Shown piece by piece: positions 19,331 to 27,278 of a stretch of DNA of 27,451 nucleotides (positions are counted from its first letter, which is position 1; each line of letters begins with the position of its first letter). The position numbers and the translations under genes were made by a program. The notes under the pieces are model-generated. The model ran no database searches. It was given only the letters and a program-made list of their open reading frames with translations, and had not been told where the DNA came from. Source of the DNA: Amphimedon queenslandica (taxonomy: Eukaryota; Porifera; Demospongiae; Haplosclerida; Niphatidae); NCBI RefSeq assembly GCF_000090795.2, contig NW_003546393.1, forward strand, positions 86,977-114,427, in the 5' to 3' direction.

Positions 19331-20018
19331 TTGTATAATGGGAAGCCATAAGAAGGAAAGGTTATGCGCATGCTCAGTAGCACATGGTACAACTGTAAGG
19401 GACCAATATGGCTGAAGGAGGAGAACCACGAGAAAAAGCAGCAAAAGAAGCGAATGAAAATGTGTAAAGTGCTCAATAAAGGTTAGCCTTCACTAGTGCT
19501 GATGAAATGGAAGAAATTAGTACAAGATTTGAACCCTTGGACACTAATAGAGATTTGAATGTACTTACTCAATGGTGGTGTGGTTGTAAAAATGTTACTA
19601 GCAGTAAAGAATAATCTTTAGATGTTTCTAGAGGTACAGAATCCATCTCAAATTGACTAGTAGGAGCTACACTTGTTGATAAAAGGTCGTTGCAATGACT
19701 GAAATCATTCTGGAATATAATGGGCTTGCACTTCAATCAATCTTTGCAGAAATAAAGAATACAATTATATCAGTTTATTTACAAAATCTTATATTAATGA
19801 ATTATTTTGCTATTTTAGAAATGACCTTTTGTTATCATTGTTATCACAACTGAACAAACCATGCATTACTTCTTGTGAAATATATATATTGCACTGTCGG
19901 TGCCTTTAATCATAGCTATGTCACATCCTGGTAAATATGTATATTGCACCGGAAGTGATCGTCTACCAGATATAAAACCAACGTGGTGCCTTTCATCTTA
20001 TGGCTTTCCATGATACAA
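19331..20018. mobile_element. 688-bp element with inverted ends of about 30 bp
   Basis: The left end TTGTATAATGGGAAGCCATA followed by AGAAGGAAAGG (19331-19361) is mirrored by the inverse of TTGTATCATGGAAAGCCATA then AGATGAAAGG at 19989-20018, about 27 of 31 matching. The outer palindrome at 19191-19326 abuts the left end. The interior holds the small protein-like fragment described separately. I cannot define a target duplication. Confidence 0.5.
19409..19613 (+). pseudogene. weak tyrosine-recombinase-like N-terminal fragment
   Basis: The frame from ATG at about 19409 reads MAEGGEPREKAAKEANENV and stops. After a frame change it resumes as SADEMEEISTRFEPLDTNRD then LNVLTQWWCGCKN, ending in TAA near 19613. 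The F-x-P-x-NT-x2-DT...W-x2-W pattern recalls the N-terminal domain of Crypton/KIAA1958-type tyrosine recombinase relics, but only this short piece remains and no catalytic domain follows. It lies within the inverted-repeat element 19331-20018. Confidence 0.25.
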
Positions 20019-20685
20019 AGATATACATGTACATGTAATATGTAGTTTTGCAAGTTGTGTTAATTTAAATAATTATTGCATTACATTTTTCAAAATTGAT
20101 GACTCATATAGTAATTCTTTTGAACACATGACACGAATTTAATATTAATAGTGCATAAATTGTGTATGTTTTTACACTTTCAACTGAAAGGTTTTTTTTA
20201 ACTGTCTACCAATATGGATTCCCCATAAATATTTGTAAATGATGCATTTACACTTTGGTTACCAGCCTGATAAAGATACACGTACAATAGTAATGTTGAA
20301 ATAGTCATACATACATGCCAGTTGTCTTTAATTTGTTATGTTGTGTTATGTTATTTTGCTACTTCTTTAGCAGCAAATGTGGACAAAGTACTGTGGAAAC
20401 CATTTATGATTATTGTAAAGCTTTAGTTATACTTGGTACAAAATTTTCTATTGTAGACTTTTGTATGCACTGGTATAATTTATTTCCAATTATTGATACA
20501 AATTGGTGTCAACAACAATAGTCTTCCATACTGAGGTCAATTTTAATTCATTTACAAAATTAGAAAACAAGTGTACAGTAATGTTCCCGGAGGTTTAATT
20601 TTTAATGGGGTTCATTAGTTTTAGTATTGTTAATGACATGTTTTTATCCTTGCCTGTTTCTACTAACATCATCTATGCAGTTTGT
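20019..20685. other. no gene recognised
   Basis: AT-rich sequence. The plus-strand frame 20315-20521 has no recognisable domain. Confidence 0.4.
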
Positions 20686-21065
20686 TTCGCTGCTTTCATA
20701 AAGTGTCTGCCATAATATTATAATCTAGAAGTTACGTTCTTCATTTTAAGTAAGTTCTTGGGTAGCATACTGTATGGTTATTCTTTATAATAAAAATATA
20801 TTTGGTTTTTATTATTTTTACCTTTTTAATTTTAAGATTTTTTGTAGGCAATATCTGTCAACCACTAAGCATCTTGAATTTAACTTTTTCATTTAAAGTA
20901 AGACATAAGGTTGCTTGTGTTTTTCTTTGTTTTAATGAAATTGTCAATATTTTTTGTTGTTTCCTTTGCCAGTTTTGCTATCTGTCTCACTTCTATTAAA
21001 GCATCTGCCACTAAATCATCTTGAACTTTTACATTCTTCATTTAAAGTAAGTCATTGGGTGGCTT
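20686..21065 (+). repeat. three diverged tandem copies of an approximately 149-bp module
   Basis: Each copy contains, in order, a GTTTCGCTGCTTTCATAAAG-like block, a CATCTGCCA...ATCTTGAA block, and TTCATTTAAAGTAAGTCATT, GGGTGGCTTGTGTTT. The GTAAG words fall at 20750, 20898 and 21047, a spacing of 148 and 149 bp. Copies 2 and 3 are the closest pair. Each copy ends in a splice-donor-like AA|GTAAGT, and copy 3 reads LPLNHLELLHSSFK before it, so this could be a triplicated exon plus intron boundary now decayed. It lies about 440 bp upstream of the first CLU-like exon. Confidence 0.55.
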
Positions 21066-21504
21066 GTGTTTATTGTCCTTACCCATGCCATAGGTGTATA
21101 GTCAAGGGTACTACAATTGTCCTGTCAGTCTGTGTGTGTGTTCGCAAGACGGCATCTTTTTCTCTGTTTTGATATCCTTGCTGCTCTTTCCTTAAGTCCT
21201 GAAAAGCCCCAGTATAAACTAAAATCTTTGCCAAAAGTAGTTTTTTTTTAGTTTACTTCATCTGTTTTCTCCAAGGCAGCATGAGCAAGTAATGTTGCTA
21301 AATGTAGTCAGGATTTCTGGTAAATCTCTCTTGACAAATGTAACAATGCAATACAACACATCAAGCTATAGATTTAACTTACTTGTAGTATTGCAGCAAT
21401 ATTTGCTACATTTTAATGCATGCTAGAAATAATTTTATGACCTACTTTATTGCATCTTTTGATGTCTCCTTTTTTATTTCTTATCTTATTTTTTATGGTC
21501 TTAG

Positions 21505-23766
21505 AATTCTGACAGAGTCCAATGAAGAGGTTGATATACCAGCATCTGTTGAGGTTAAAGGTATTGATTGAACTGATGGAAGACATTATGTACTTGATTT
21601 GTTCAGAATATTACCACTAGATCCAAACTACTCGTGTGAGAGTAAGTGAAGGAGAGAGAAGAAGGATGGGACAGGGAGGGAGGGAGAGTACATGTACACA
21701 GATTGTTTTGTATTACCTGAGAAATTAATTTACTGTTAATCTACTATACAATGTATTTTTTGAATTAATGGTACATGATGTATAGTGTATACTCTATTTA
21801 TAGTATTGTTATAATTTTGCTAGCTAATGAAGGAGGAGAAGCAGCATCAGTCACAAGAAACTTAAGACATAAACTTTATGAACTCCGTCCTGAACTAATG
21901 GACCATTACTTGTGGTAAGGACAAATTAGACAGAGAGAGGGGGGAACGTAAAGAGCACTGCCAGTTTGGCAATCATCTCTCTTTGTCTCTCTCTAGTGCT
22001 GGTCAATGGTTAGCAATGGAGCTCCATATTTTTGAGATTAAAAAAGTATGTACATAATAACAGTGACTCATGGCTTAATATTACATTGTTTTTTAGACTC
22101 TATCACAGCAGCAAATGTCTGAAGCTGATAAAGAGGGTGTGTCCAATAGCAAAACTGAAGCCACTAGAATGATCCTAAATCTGATTCACCTGGTAAAGGA
22201 GGTGTGGTTACTAATGAAGAGGTTCAAACCAGCCTGTCACTTGATAATGATATGAACATGATTGCTGAGAATAAATTGTAACAGTTAAATGAAGATATTG
22301 ACGTCGCTCAGTTCATTGGGTGATGCTAATGCTGTTTTGAATAACATCTTTATTGACCGCACCCAGTTCCCATCCCTGCAGGTTAGTTTAGGGCTTGAGC
22401 CTAGCTCTTGTTTTTATTGATTTCAAATAGACTATCTATACATGTGTTTTAACATTTATTGGTTTGATAAGTTACATGTATAACTCATATTGTGTTCAGA
22501 AACAGTTGCTACATGTTGCTTCAAAATTTGGCCAGGGAAAAATTAACATGAAGAATTTACTCCTAGTCATTTTTGGCAAAATTTTTACAAGAACTTTGGT
22601 CTGATTTTTAGTACCTTCAAAATTTATTACAAGTTCTTTCTTATAGGAATCAGCTCAAAATTTTCATACAGCATGCGGATTTGTTTAAGTATCAGAAGAA
22701 ATATTAAAATGGCAAATTCCCTCCTGGCAATTAAACAAGCGTATTAGTGTAGAAATATTCCCATAATTGATTTCACCCCCTTGCAAGTACACCTGGGTTC
22801 CTATAAAGACTACTGAAGGTTCTCCCTACCTTCTAATGCATCTAGAGATGTCATTGGACAGTATCTCTATGTTTTATCGCTGTTAGAAAGCTCATAACAT
22901 TGTCCCATGTGCAAGCCGCCAACTGGTTTGCCATGACCACACCCACTTACGTAGCGCGGGCGGGTGTTTGCTAAGGCTTGTTATTTCTCCAATACAACAT
23001 GTATAGAAGAAGTGTAAGTGTTGACATACAAATATATATCGCATGTGGGTGAAATCAATTATAGGAACGACATGGGGGCTTCGCCCTTAGGTCGTAAAAA
23101 TACCCTGATTTTCCAACAAAAATGTGCCTGAGCACTATGAGGAGCCCTAACACGTATATACATGTACAAGTATGTAGAAAGTTTGAGCTGGTTCTGATCA
23201 AAATAGATACATGTATTTTGAAAAAATTTATGTTGGCCCAAAATCTATTGTTGACTGTTAATTCTTTCTTGTCAAGGCTCTTGAGTCTAGTTCTCCTGCC
23301 ATTATCATTTTAGCCAATAAAGATGATGCTGGGGTGGAGTTTGAAAAGACGACACCTACTAGTTTTAGTTCGTTATTTGGTTGTCAGTCCAATGTATAGA
23401 AACCTGATCTATATGAAGGGGGTGTGGCCGAAAAGAATGAGCAAGAAGGAAAGACTAACGATAAAACCGACCAGTCAGGTTAGTCAGGTTAGTTCATTTA
23501 TTATCACTTTTCTTATTTGATATTGTTGTCATAGCAACCGAGATCACTCCCACAAAGTTTAAAGGTATGATTCATATTTGTGAATTATTAACTTATTAAC
23601 TAATTTTTTTTAAATAATTATATTTTATCGTTAATTTTAAGATTTTAATGTTTTGTTCAATCTTGATATATTGACTGCTGGTATCACACATGCTGATTCA
23701 GCAGAAGTCATGCATAAAGATAATGTTAAGTCACTATGACTTGAACATAATTATGAGATTTCAAAG
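21505..23766 (+). pseudogene. CLU/CLUH-like gene fragment, unprocessed pseudogene
   Basis: CLU (clustered mitochondria) proteins are cytosolic and bind mRNAs for mitochondrial proteins. Exon 1 (21505-21641) reads VEVKGID-stop-TDGRHYVLDLFR, the strongly conserved core of the Clu domain, but the Gly codon expected after the Asp is TGA. Exon 2 (21824-21914) reads NLRHKLYELRPELMDHYL, the adjacent HKL...RPEL segment. Exon 3 is 21997-22045 (CAGQWLAMELHIFEIKK). Phases 1, 2 and 0 and the GT-AG sites join these cleanly. Exon 4 (22097-22381) is an acidic linker with at least two frameshifts and internal stops. A later piece (23642-23766; FNVLFNLDILTAGITHAD) resembles the RFNPD-x-FSPGV segment that follows the linker in CLUH. 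About 23272-23480 may be another linker exon. The N-terminal and TPR regions are absent. Retained introns indicate a duplicated gene copy, not a retrocopy. Confidence 0.6.
22760..23065. mobile_element. 306-bp MITE in an intron of the CLU-like pseudogene
   Basis: The left end CCCATAATTGATTTCACCC (22760-22778) and the inverse of the right end (23047-23065) match at 18 of 19 positions. The interior is non-coding, with a CACCCACTTACG...GCGGGCGGGTG inverted pair near 22930-22970. The flanking TT / AA bases do not give a clear target duplication. Confidence 0.65.
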
Positions 23767-23839
23767 GTAACTTATGTGCTAGATTTGTTTTATTGCATGT
23801 ATTATACATTTTTCCAAGAAATATTTATGCACCTTCCTT

Positions 23840-24000
23840 GTCAAAGGCACTTAGATGATGATATGAAGGACAGAGCGGCAAAATTATTACACATGAATGC
23901 AAACAAAAAGAAAGTTCAGCAGCAGTTATCAGAAGAGACTGGAAAAGTGATTTTGTTGAAAGATGTTTGAAATATTTCAATTGCAGGAAAGAAGATTATT
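23840..24000 (+). pseudogene. ZSWIM/MULE-like transposase fragment
   Basis: A 64-codon open frame ends at 23970 and carries RHLDDDMKDRAAKLLHMNAN, KKKVQQQLSEETGKVILLKD. In the same frame, NISIAGKK follows the TGA. The pattern NANKK-x(3-6)-TGK-x2-LKDI-xNI occurs in the N-terminal helical region of ZSWIM1/3-like and MULE-derived proteins, as I remember them. Only about 45 residues are recognisable. Element B begins at 24011, directly downstream, so it may have inserted into this older relic and separated it from its catalytic part, or that part was already lost. Confidence 0.4.
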
Positions 24001-24133
24001 ACAAGAAATACCGTAAAATTTGCCACAGTTGTTTATAAAAAATTAATTTAGAAAACGAATAATTAGAGTAATTTTTGCCTTAATGGTCAAGTAATAATTA
24101 ATTATGACGAATTAAGAGGCACATGTAGGCAAG

Positions 24134-24506
24134 ATGACTACAGTTACTCACATTACACTTAGAATTAAAAGTGTTGTTCGGGGCTATCTTGTCTACAAGG
24201 AAGAATGGGATCCCAGTATAGGAGATAAATTTGATTTGAAGGTCAAGGAAAACAACCGTTTTGACAGATACACTGTTGCAGTAGTAGTTGGAGGCAATAC
24301 TATGTACCAGTAGAAATATCAAACATTGTTCATTACTTTATGAAAAAAATTGTACCGTGAATGGCAATGTGGAATGTAGGAGTAGAGTATAAAAGGAAGG
24401 AATGGTAATTCCTTGTATTTATGAATTCTGTTCTGAAAGGAAAAATATCAAAAAGTAGAAAGAGCTGCTAAAGGAGAAGATTGAAGAAGCTGTGACTATA
24501 CTTTAG
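24134..24506 (+). pseudogene. element B HIRAN-like gene relic
   Basis: ATG at 24134 opens 59 codons reading VVRGYLVYKEEWDPSIGDKF, then NNRFDRYTVAVVV, ended by TAG at 24311. A one-base shift near 24300 gives YVPVEISNIVHYFMKKN, then GNVECRSRV, a TAA (24390), GMVIPCIYEFCSERKNIKK, a TAG (24456) and KELLKEKIEEAVTIL to 24506. The N-x-D-x2-AVAV and V-P-x-x-IS motifs, about 20 residues apart, are the signature of HIRAN domains. In HLTF/Rad5 helicases these bind the 3' ends of single-stranded DNA. The whole domain (about 120 residues) is present, followed by a short basic helix and no Ulp1-like part. One frameshift and two further stops inactivate it. Its role in a transposon is unknown; DNA-end recognition is only a guess. 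Confidence 0.6.
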
Positions 24507-24626
24507 CAGATATAATTTTTTGAAACTATTATTTCAAATATATAATAATATTATTTAATAAAGTGCTAAATTTAATAACTCAGCATTATATCTATATACG
24601 TATACAGTAATCAGCTAGTGCTGGTA

Positions 24627-24749
24627 CTAGTCTTTCTCACTGTCATTTGCAGTACTAGCACATGTCTCATGATTGCTGCGTTCATTATCACTACCACTTA
24701 CGAATAAATCATCTGTAGATACGTCGATATAGTGCAATGTAAGATCAAA
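24627..24749 (-). pseudogene. element B transposase, C-terminal tail (second half)
   Basis: The minus strand from 24749 to the TAG at 24627-24629 is open and reads FDLTLHYIDVSTDDLFVSGS, then DNERSNHETCASTANDSEKD. This is the acidic, serine-rich tail usual at the end of pogo/Tigger-like transposases. Its continuation lies at 27279-27451, on the other side of element A. Across the single TA target the codons join in phase (GAA C|TA|TTT GAT). No stop interrupts either half. Confidence 0.6.
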
Positions 24750-24751
24750 TA

Positions 24752-24771
24752 CCGTACGGGTGGTAAATTTC
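24752..24771 (+). repeat. left terminal inverted repeat of element A
   Basis: CCGTACGGGTGGTAAATTTC, preceded by the TA target. It differs from the inverted right copy at one base (G/A at the third position). Confidence 0.85.
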
Positions 24772-24927
24772 GAGGGTCTAAACTTTCATGGTTTACCTGT
24801 TTTTTCCATACTTTGAAAATTTCGTGTTTTATAATTCGTTGCAAGAAAGTCTAAATTTTTTAAGTGTGGTCACTTAGTTAACTATTAACTTAATTAATTT
24901 GGGTGTAGTTACACATGTTGCAGCATA

Positions 24928-25755
24928 ATGATGGAGGAGTTTGAGCATGTTTCTGTTGTTCGTCGATATAATGTGTACAAAGATGTTTGGGATGCGCAGC
25001 AAAACAAAATTCTACCTTGCCAAAGAGATACTTCAAACAGGCATGATCCTTTTGCTGTGGCCATCATAACAGATGAAATGACAGGTGGGACACGTTCCAT
25101 GCAGGATATCTTCAGTTTCTTCGTTGTTTCTAAGAAAGAGTGGAGCACGTATTGTGTGAAAGATAACTGGGAATAGGCACTACTCGAAGGATTTACCTCA
25201 AGGAGGCCTTAAACTGCCCTGTATTCACATACTTACAGGAAATAGTGAGGGTTTAGTAAAAGTATTGAAACTGTTGAGCAGCATGAAGTACCCTTATACC
25301 TTTAAGTCGGAATGTATGGCCTCTGAAGTAACAGAACCAGAACAATTATAGTAGAACCTGAGAAGAGAGAATTGGAACAAGAACCTGAAATGCCTATTAC
25401 GATTCATGAAAATGGTATAGATACAAGTCCACATGAAAAAGAAGAAAAAGTGATACAACTTGGTTAAAGATCAATGATACATGGATATTGACAGAATATG
25501 ATTATGATGTACTATCTGGTGGTTTGGAACTTAATGACAACCTCATCAACGCAGCTCAACAACTACTTAGTTTGTCAATTTCCAAGCATTCAAGGGTTCA
25601 GTGGTACTCAGAAACCAAAAATTCTTAATGCGTGGACTGATAACTATATTCAAATTTTACACTCTCGTACCAATCATTGGATTACAATTAGCACTATTGG
25701 ATGCAAATCTGGTGAAGTTTGTGTGTATGATTCGCTGTATTCAGACACTGACAAT
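24928..25755 (+). pseudogene. HIRAN plus truncated Ulp1/C48-like fusion relic (element A cargo)
   Basis: ATG at 24928 starts EEFEHVSVVRRYNVYKDVWD, then CQRDTSNRHDPFAVAI. After a one-base shift near 25084 come VGHVPCRISSVSSLFLRKSG, a TGA (25157) and RHYSKDLPQGGLKLPCIHIL to TAG at 25349, a full HIRAN-like domain with its N-R-H-D-P-FAVA and VGHVP-x-x-IS motifs. An acidic linker follows in a second frame (EPEKRELEQEPEM...). Then come WLKINDTWILTEYD and LNDNLINAAQQLL (about 25461-25570), and in a further frame TNHWITISTIGC (His at 25675-25677) and EVCVYDSLYSDTDN (Asp at 25729-25731). His-Trp and the Y-D-S motif belong to the C48 fold. The Gln and Cys half is missing: the transposase 3' end begins there. 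At least four frame breaks make it dead. Confidence 0.65.
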
Positions 25756-27002
25756 ACCTGCTTTATAAAATTCATTAATAATTATCTGGGGATTTAAGAT
25801 AAAATACTTATGCATTTCTATAACCCAAAGGGCTTGCAAGGGTTTCATTATGCTCAATCTTGTATCCACATTTTCATCTGTACCTTTCTCTAGTTGTTTC
25901 AATATAAGGTCACTATACCATTCTTGAAATTTAGCTTTTAAATAATCTTTAGCAGGCTTATTTACACTGAGATCCAATGGCTGTAGTTTATCAGTTGTAT
26001 TTAGTGGGACCATGACATAGTAAATATTGTTGTCGCACTGAAGTTGGAATATAGACTCAGTACATTGGCCCTTAAAATCATCAAAAATGACCAATGCTAG
26101 ATGGTTGCTGTGTAGCTTTAACTGCAAGCGTGCCTCTGAGATATAAGTTATAATAATTTCTTGCACATATTTTATCATAGTTTTTTCATTGGACTAATGA
26201 TTATCTGTGAAGCTAATTTGCCAATCACAAGGAAAATCAATATTGTTTAAAAGACATTTCGTAGTTTTGCCTTGATACATGAGCTGGATTGGCAAAAAAT
26301 TTCCAGACAAAGTACATCTAAATACAGCAGTTATCTGACGTTTGTCATCAATACCAGCCTTTCAATACGCTTAGTTCCCTTCTTTTCCATCGTCCAAGAG
26401 CAAGATGGAACCACTTGTACTGCAGTTTGGTCCAAGTTTATTATTAAACTAGATGGTATATCCTCCATTTCAACAACGCCATTTATATGAAATAAAAAGT
26501 TCTCATTTAATTCTAAAAAATCATGTGGTTGAACCTTCGATTTGGAATTTGCACGTCTCTTTGAAAAACCTATCCTACGAAGAACAGATTTGGTCCATTC
26601 TTTTCTAAGAGTTGGTGCTTCACAAGAATAAGTATGCTTCTTTGCAATTGCTGTGCCATTTGAGATAACAATACTAGTTCCAATTGGAGTTCTCCAAAGA
26701 CGCATACTTTTGATCCTTTCTTGTAACAAATGATCAAGCTTAAATCCAAGAATAGGAGGCCTCCCAAGGGTTTTTGAAGGAAGAAGACACTTGATGCTCA
26801 TTTGTTGATCTGGTACTTTCACCTTACTCTTCCTTTGCAGCTCCAATTGATAAAGCTTTAGCCAGTCTCTCTCTTTTAGCTGTTTCTCTTTAAAGTGTTT
26901 CAAAGCTTTGGTCACAAGCGTATTAAGCAATGGTGGCATTTTCGTCTGGAGAAAGACGCATATATTCTCCTCTTTTCTTCTTATAAATTGATTTTGAAAC
27001 AT
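25741..27002 (-). pseudogene. pogo/Tigger-like DDE transposase (element A), two disabling mutations
   Basis: The minus strand from ATG at 27002 gives 223 codons: a basic N-terminal region, GRPPILGFKLDHLLQERIKS (residues 80-99, helix-turn-helix region), then TPIGTSIVI, and the first catalytic Asp in INLDQTAV (Asp191, 26430-26432), followed by SWTMEKKGTKRIE. A frameshift near 26365 is required to continue as DDKRQITAVFRCTLSGNFLP, IQLMYQGKT. A Trp codon in the DNHWSNE motif reads TAG (about 26190). The rest is open from 26178: IFDDFKGQC (second Asp, 26080-26082), TDKLQPLDLSVNKPAKDYL with the third Asp, and PLQALWVIEM...FYKAGI, ending at 25741. All three acidic residues are conserved, so only one frameshift and one stop separate it from an intact gene. 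The N-terminal CENP-B/Psq-type half is short or diverged. It converges on the HIRAN/Ulp1 gene. Confidence 0.8.
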
Positions 27003-27256
27003 TTTCTAAAGGTTCTGCTTTAGTTTGAACTTAATTTCCTTGATCTGGGAGCCTTTTGAAGTAGCTGTGTAGAATCATGCGAGCTGCGCGGTTTTCCTCC
27101 ATCATTAGTCATAAAACTAAAGAGTTAAAAATTGAGATCACGTGATATTAACTATGCCACGTGGTTTCAATTATTAACCCTTTCACTACTATTTAGTGGG
27201 GGTTAAATTTCGCGATTTTAGCTTGACCACAAAATTAACAAAAATTAATCCCCCAA
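27003..27256. promoter_or_regulatory. element A right subterminal region, likely transposase promoter
   Basis: This is the 254 bp between the transposase start and the right end. It is non-coding and AT-rich, with TTAACTATGCCACGTGGTTT and ATCACGTGATAT E-box-like palindromes and a TTTCGCGATTTT word near 27207. No TATA box can be assigned with confidence. The regulatory role is inferred from position only. Confidence 0.35.
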
Positions 27257-27276
27257 GAAATTTACCACCCGTATGG
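27257..27276 (-). repeat. right terminal inverted repeat of element A
   Basis: On the minus strand it reads CCATACGGGTGGTAAATTTC, 19 of 20 identical to the left end, followed by the TA target at 27277-27278. Confidence 0.85.
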
Positions 27277-27278
27277 TA

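Larger units (their letters stand above)
24752..27276. mobile_element. element A: complete 2,525-bp pogo-like transposon with HIRAN/Ulp1 cargo
   Basis: The left end CCGTACGGGTGGTAAATTTC (24752-24771) matches the inverse of the right end (27257-27276) at 19 of 20 positions. TA flanks both (24750-24751 and 27277-27278), as expected for the Tc1/mariner-pogo superfamily. It holds two convergent genes: a plus-strand HIRAN plus Ulp1-like relic (24928-25755) and a minus-strand DDE transposase (25741-27002), which meet with essentially no spacer. Beside the right end is a TTTCGCG motif (about 27207) and a CACGTGAT...CACGTGG pair (about 27140-27165) that could be part of the transposase promoter. The insertion splits the C-terminus of element B's transposase. 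Confidence 0.8.

Noticed and set aside
25741-25797. Last 19 residues of the plus-strand C48-like open frame as genuine protease sequence
   Set aside because: They are the antisense of the conserved pogo transposase C-terminus (NEFYKAGI), so the protease relic stops at about 25755.
26272-26490. 72-codon plus-strand open frame
   Set aside because: Antisense to the element A transposase around its first catalytic Asp.
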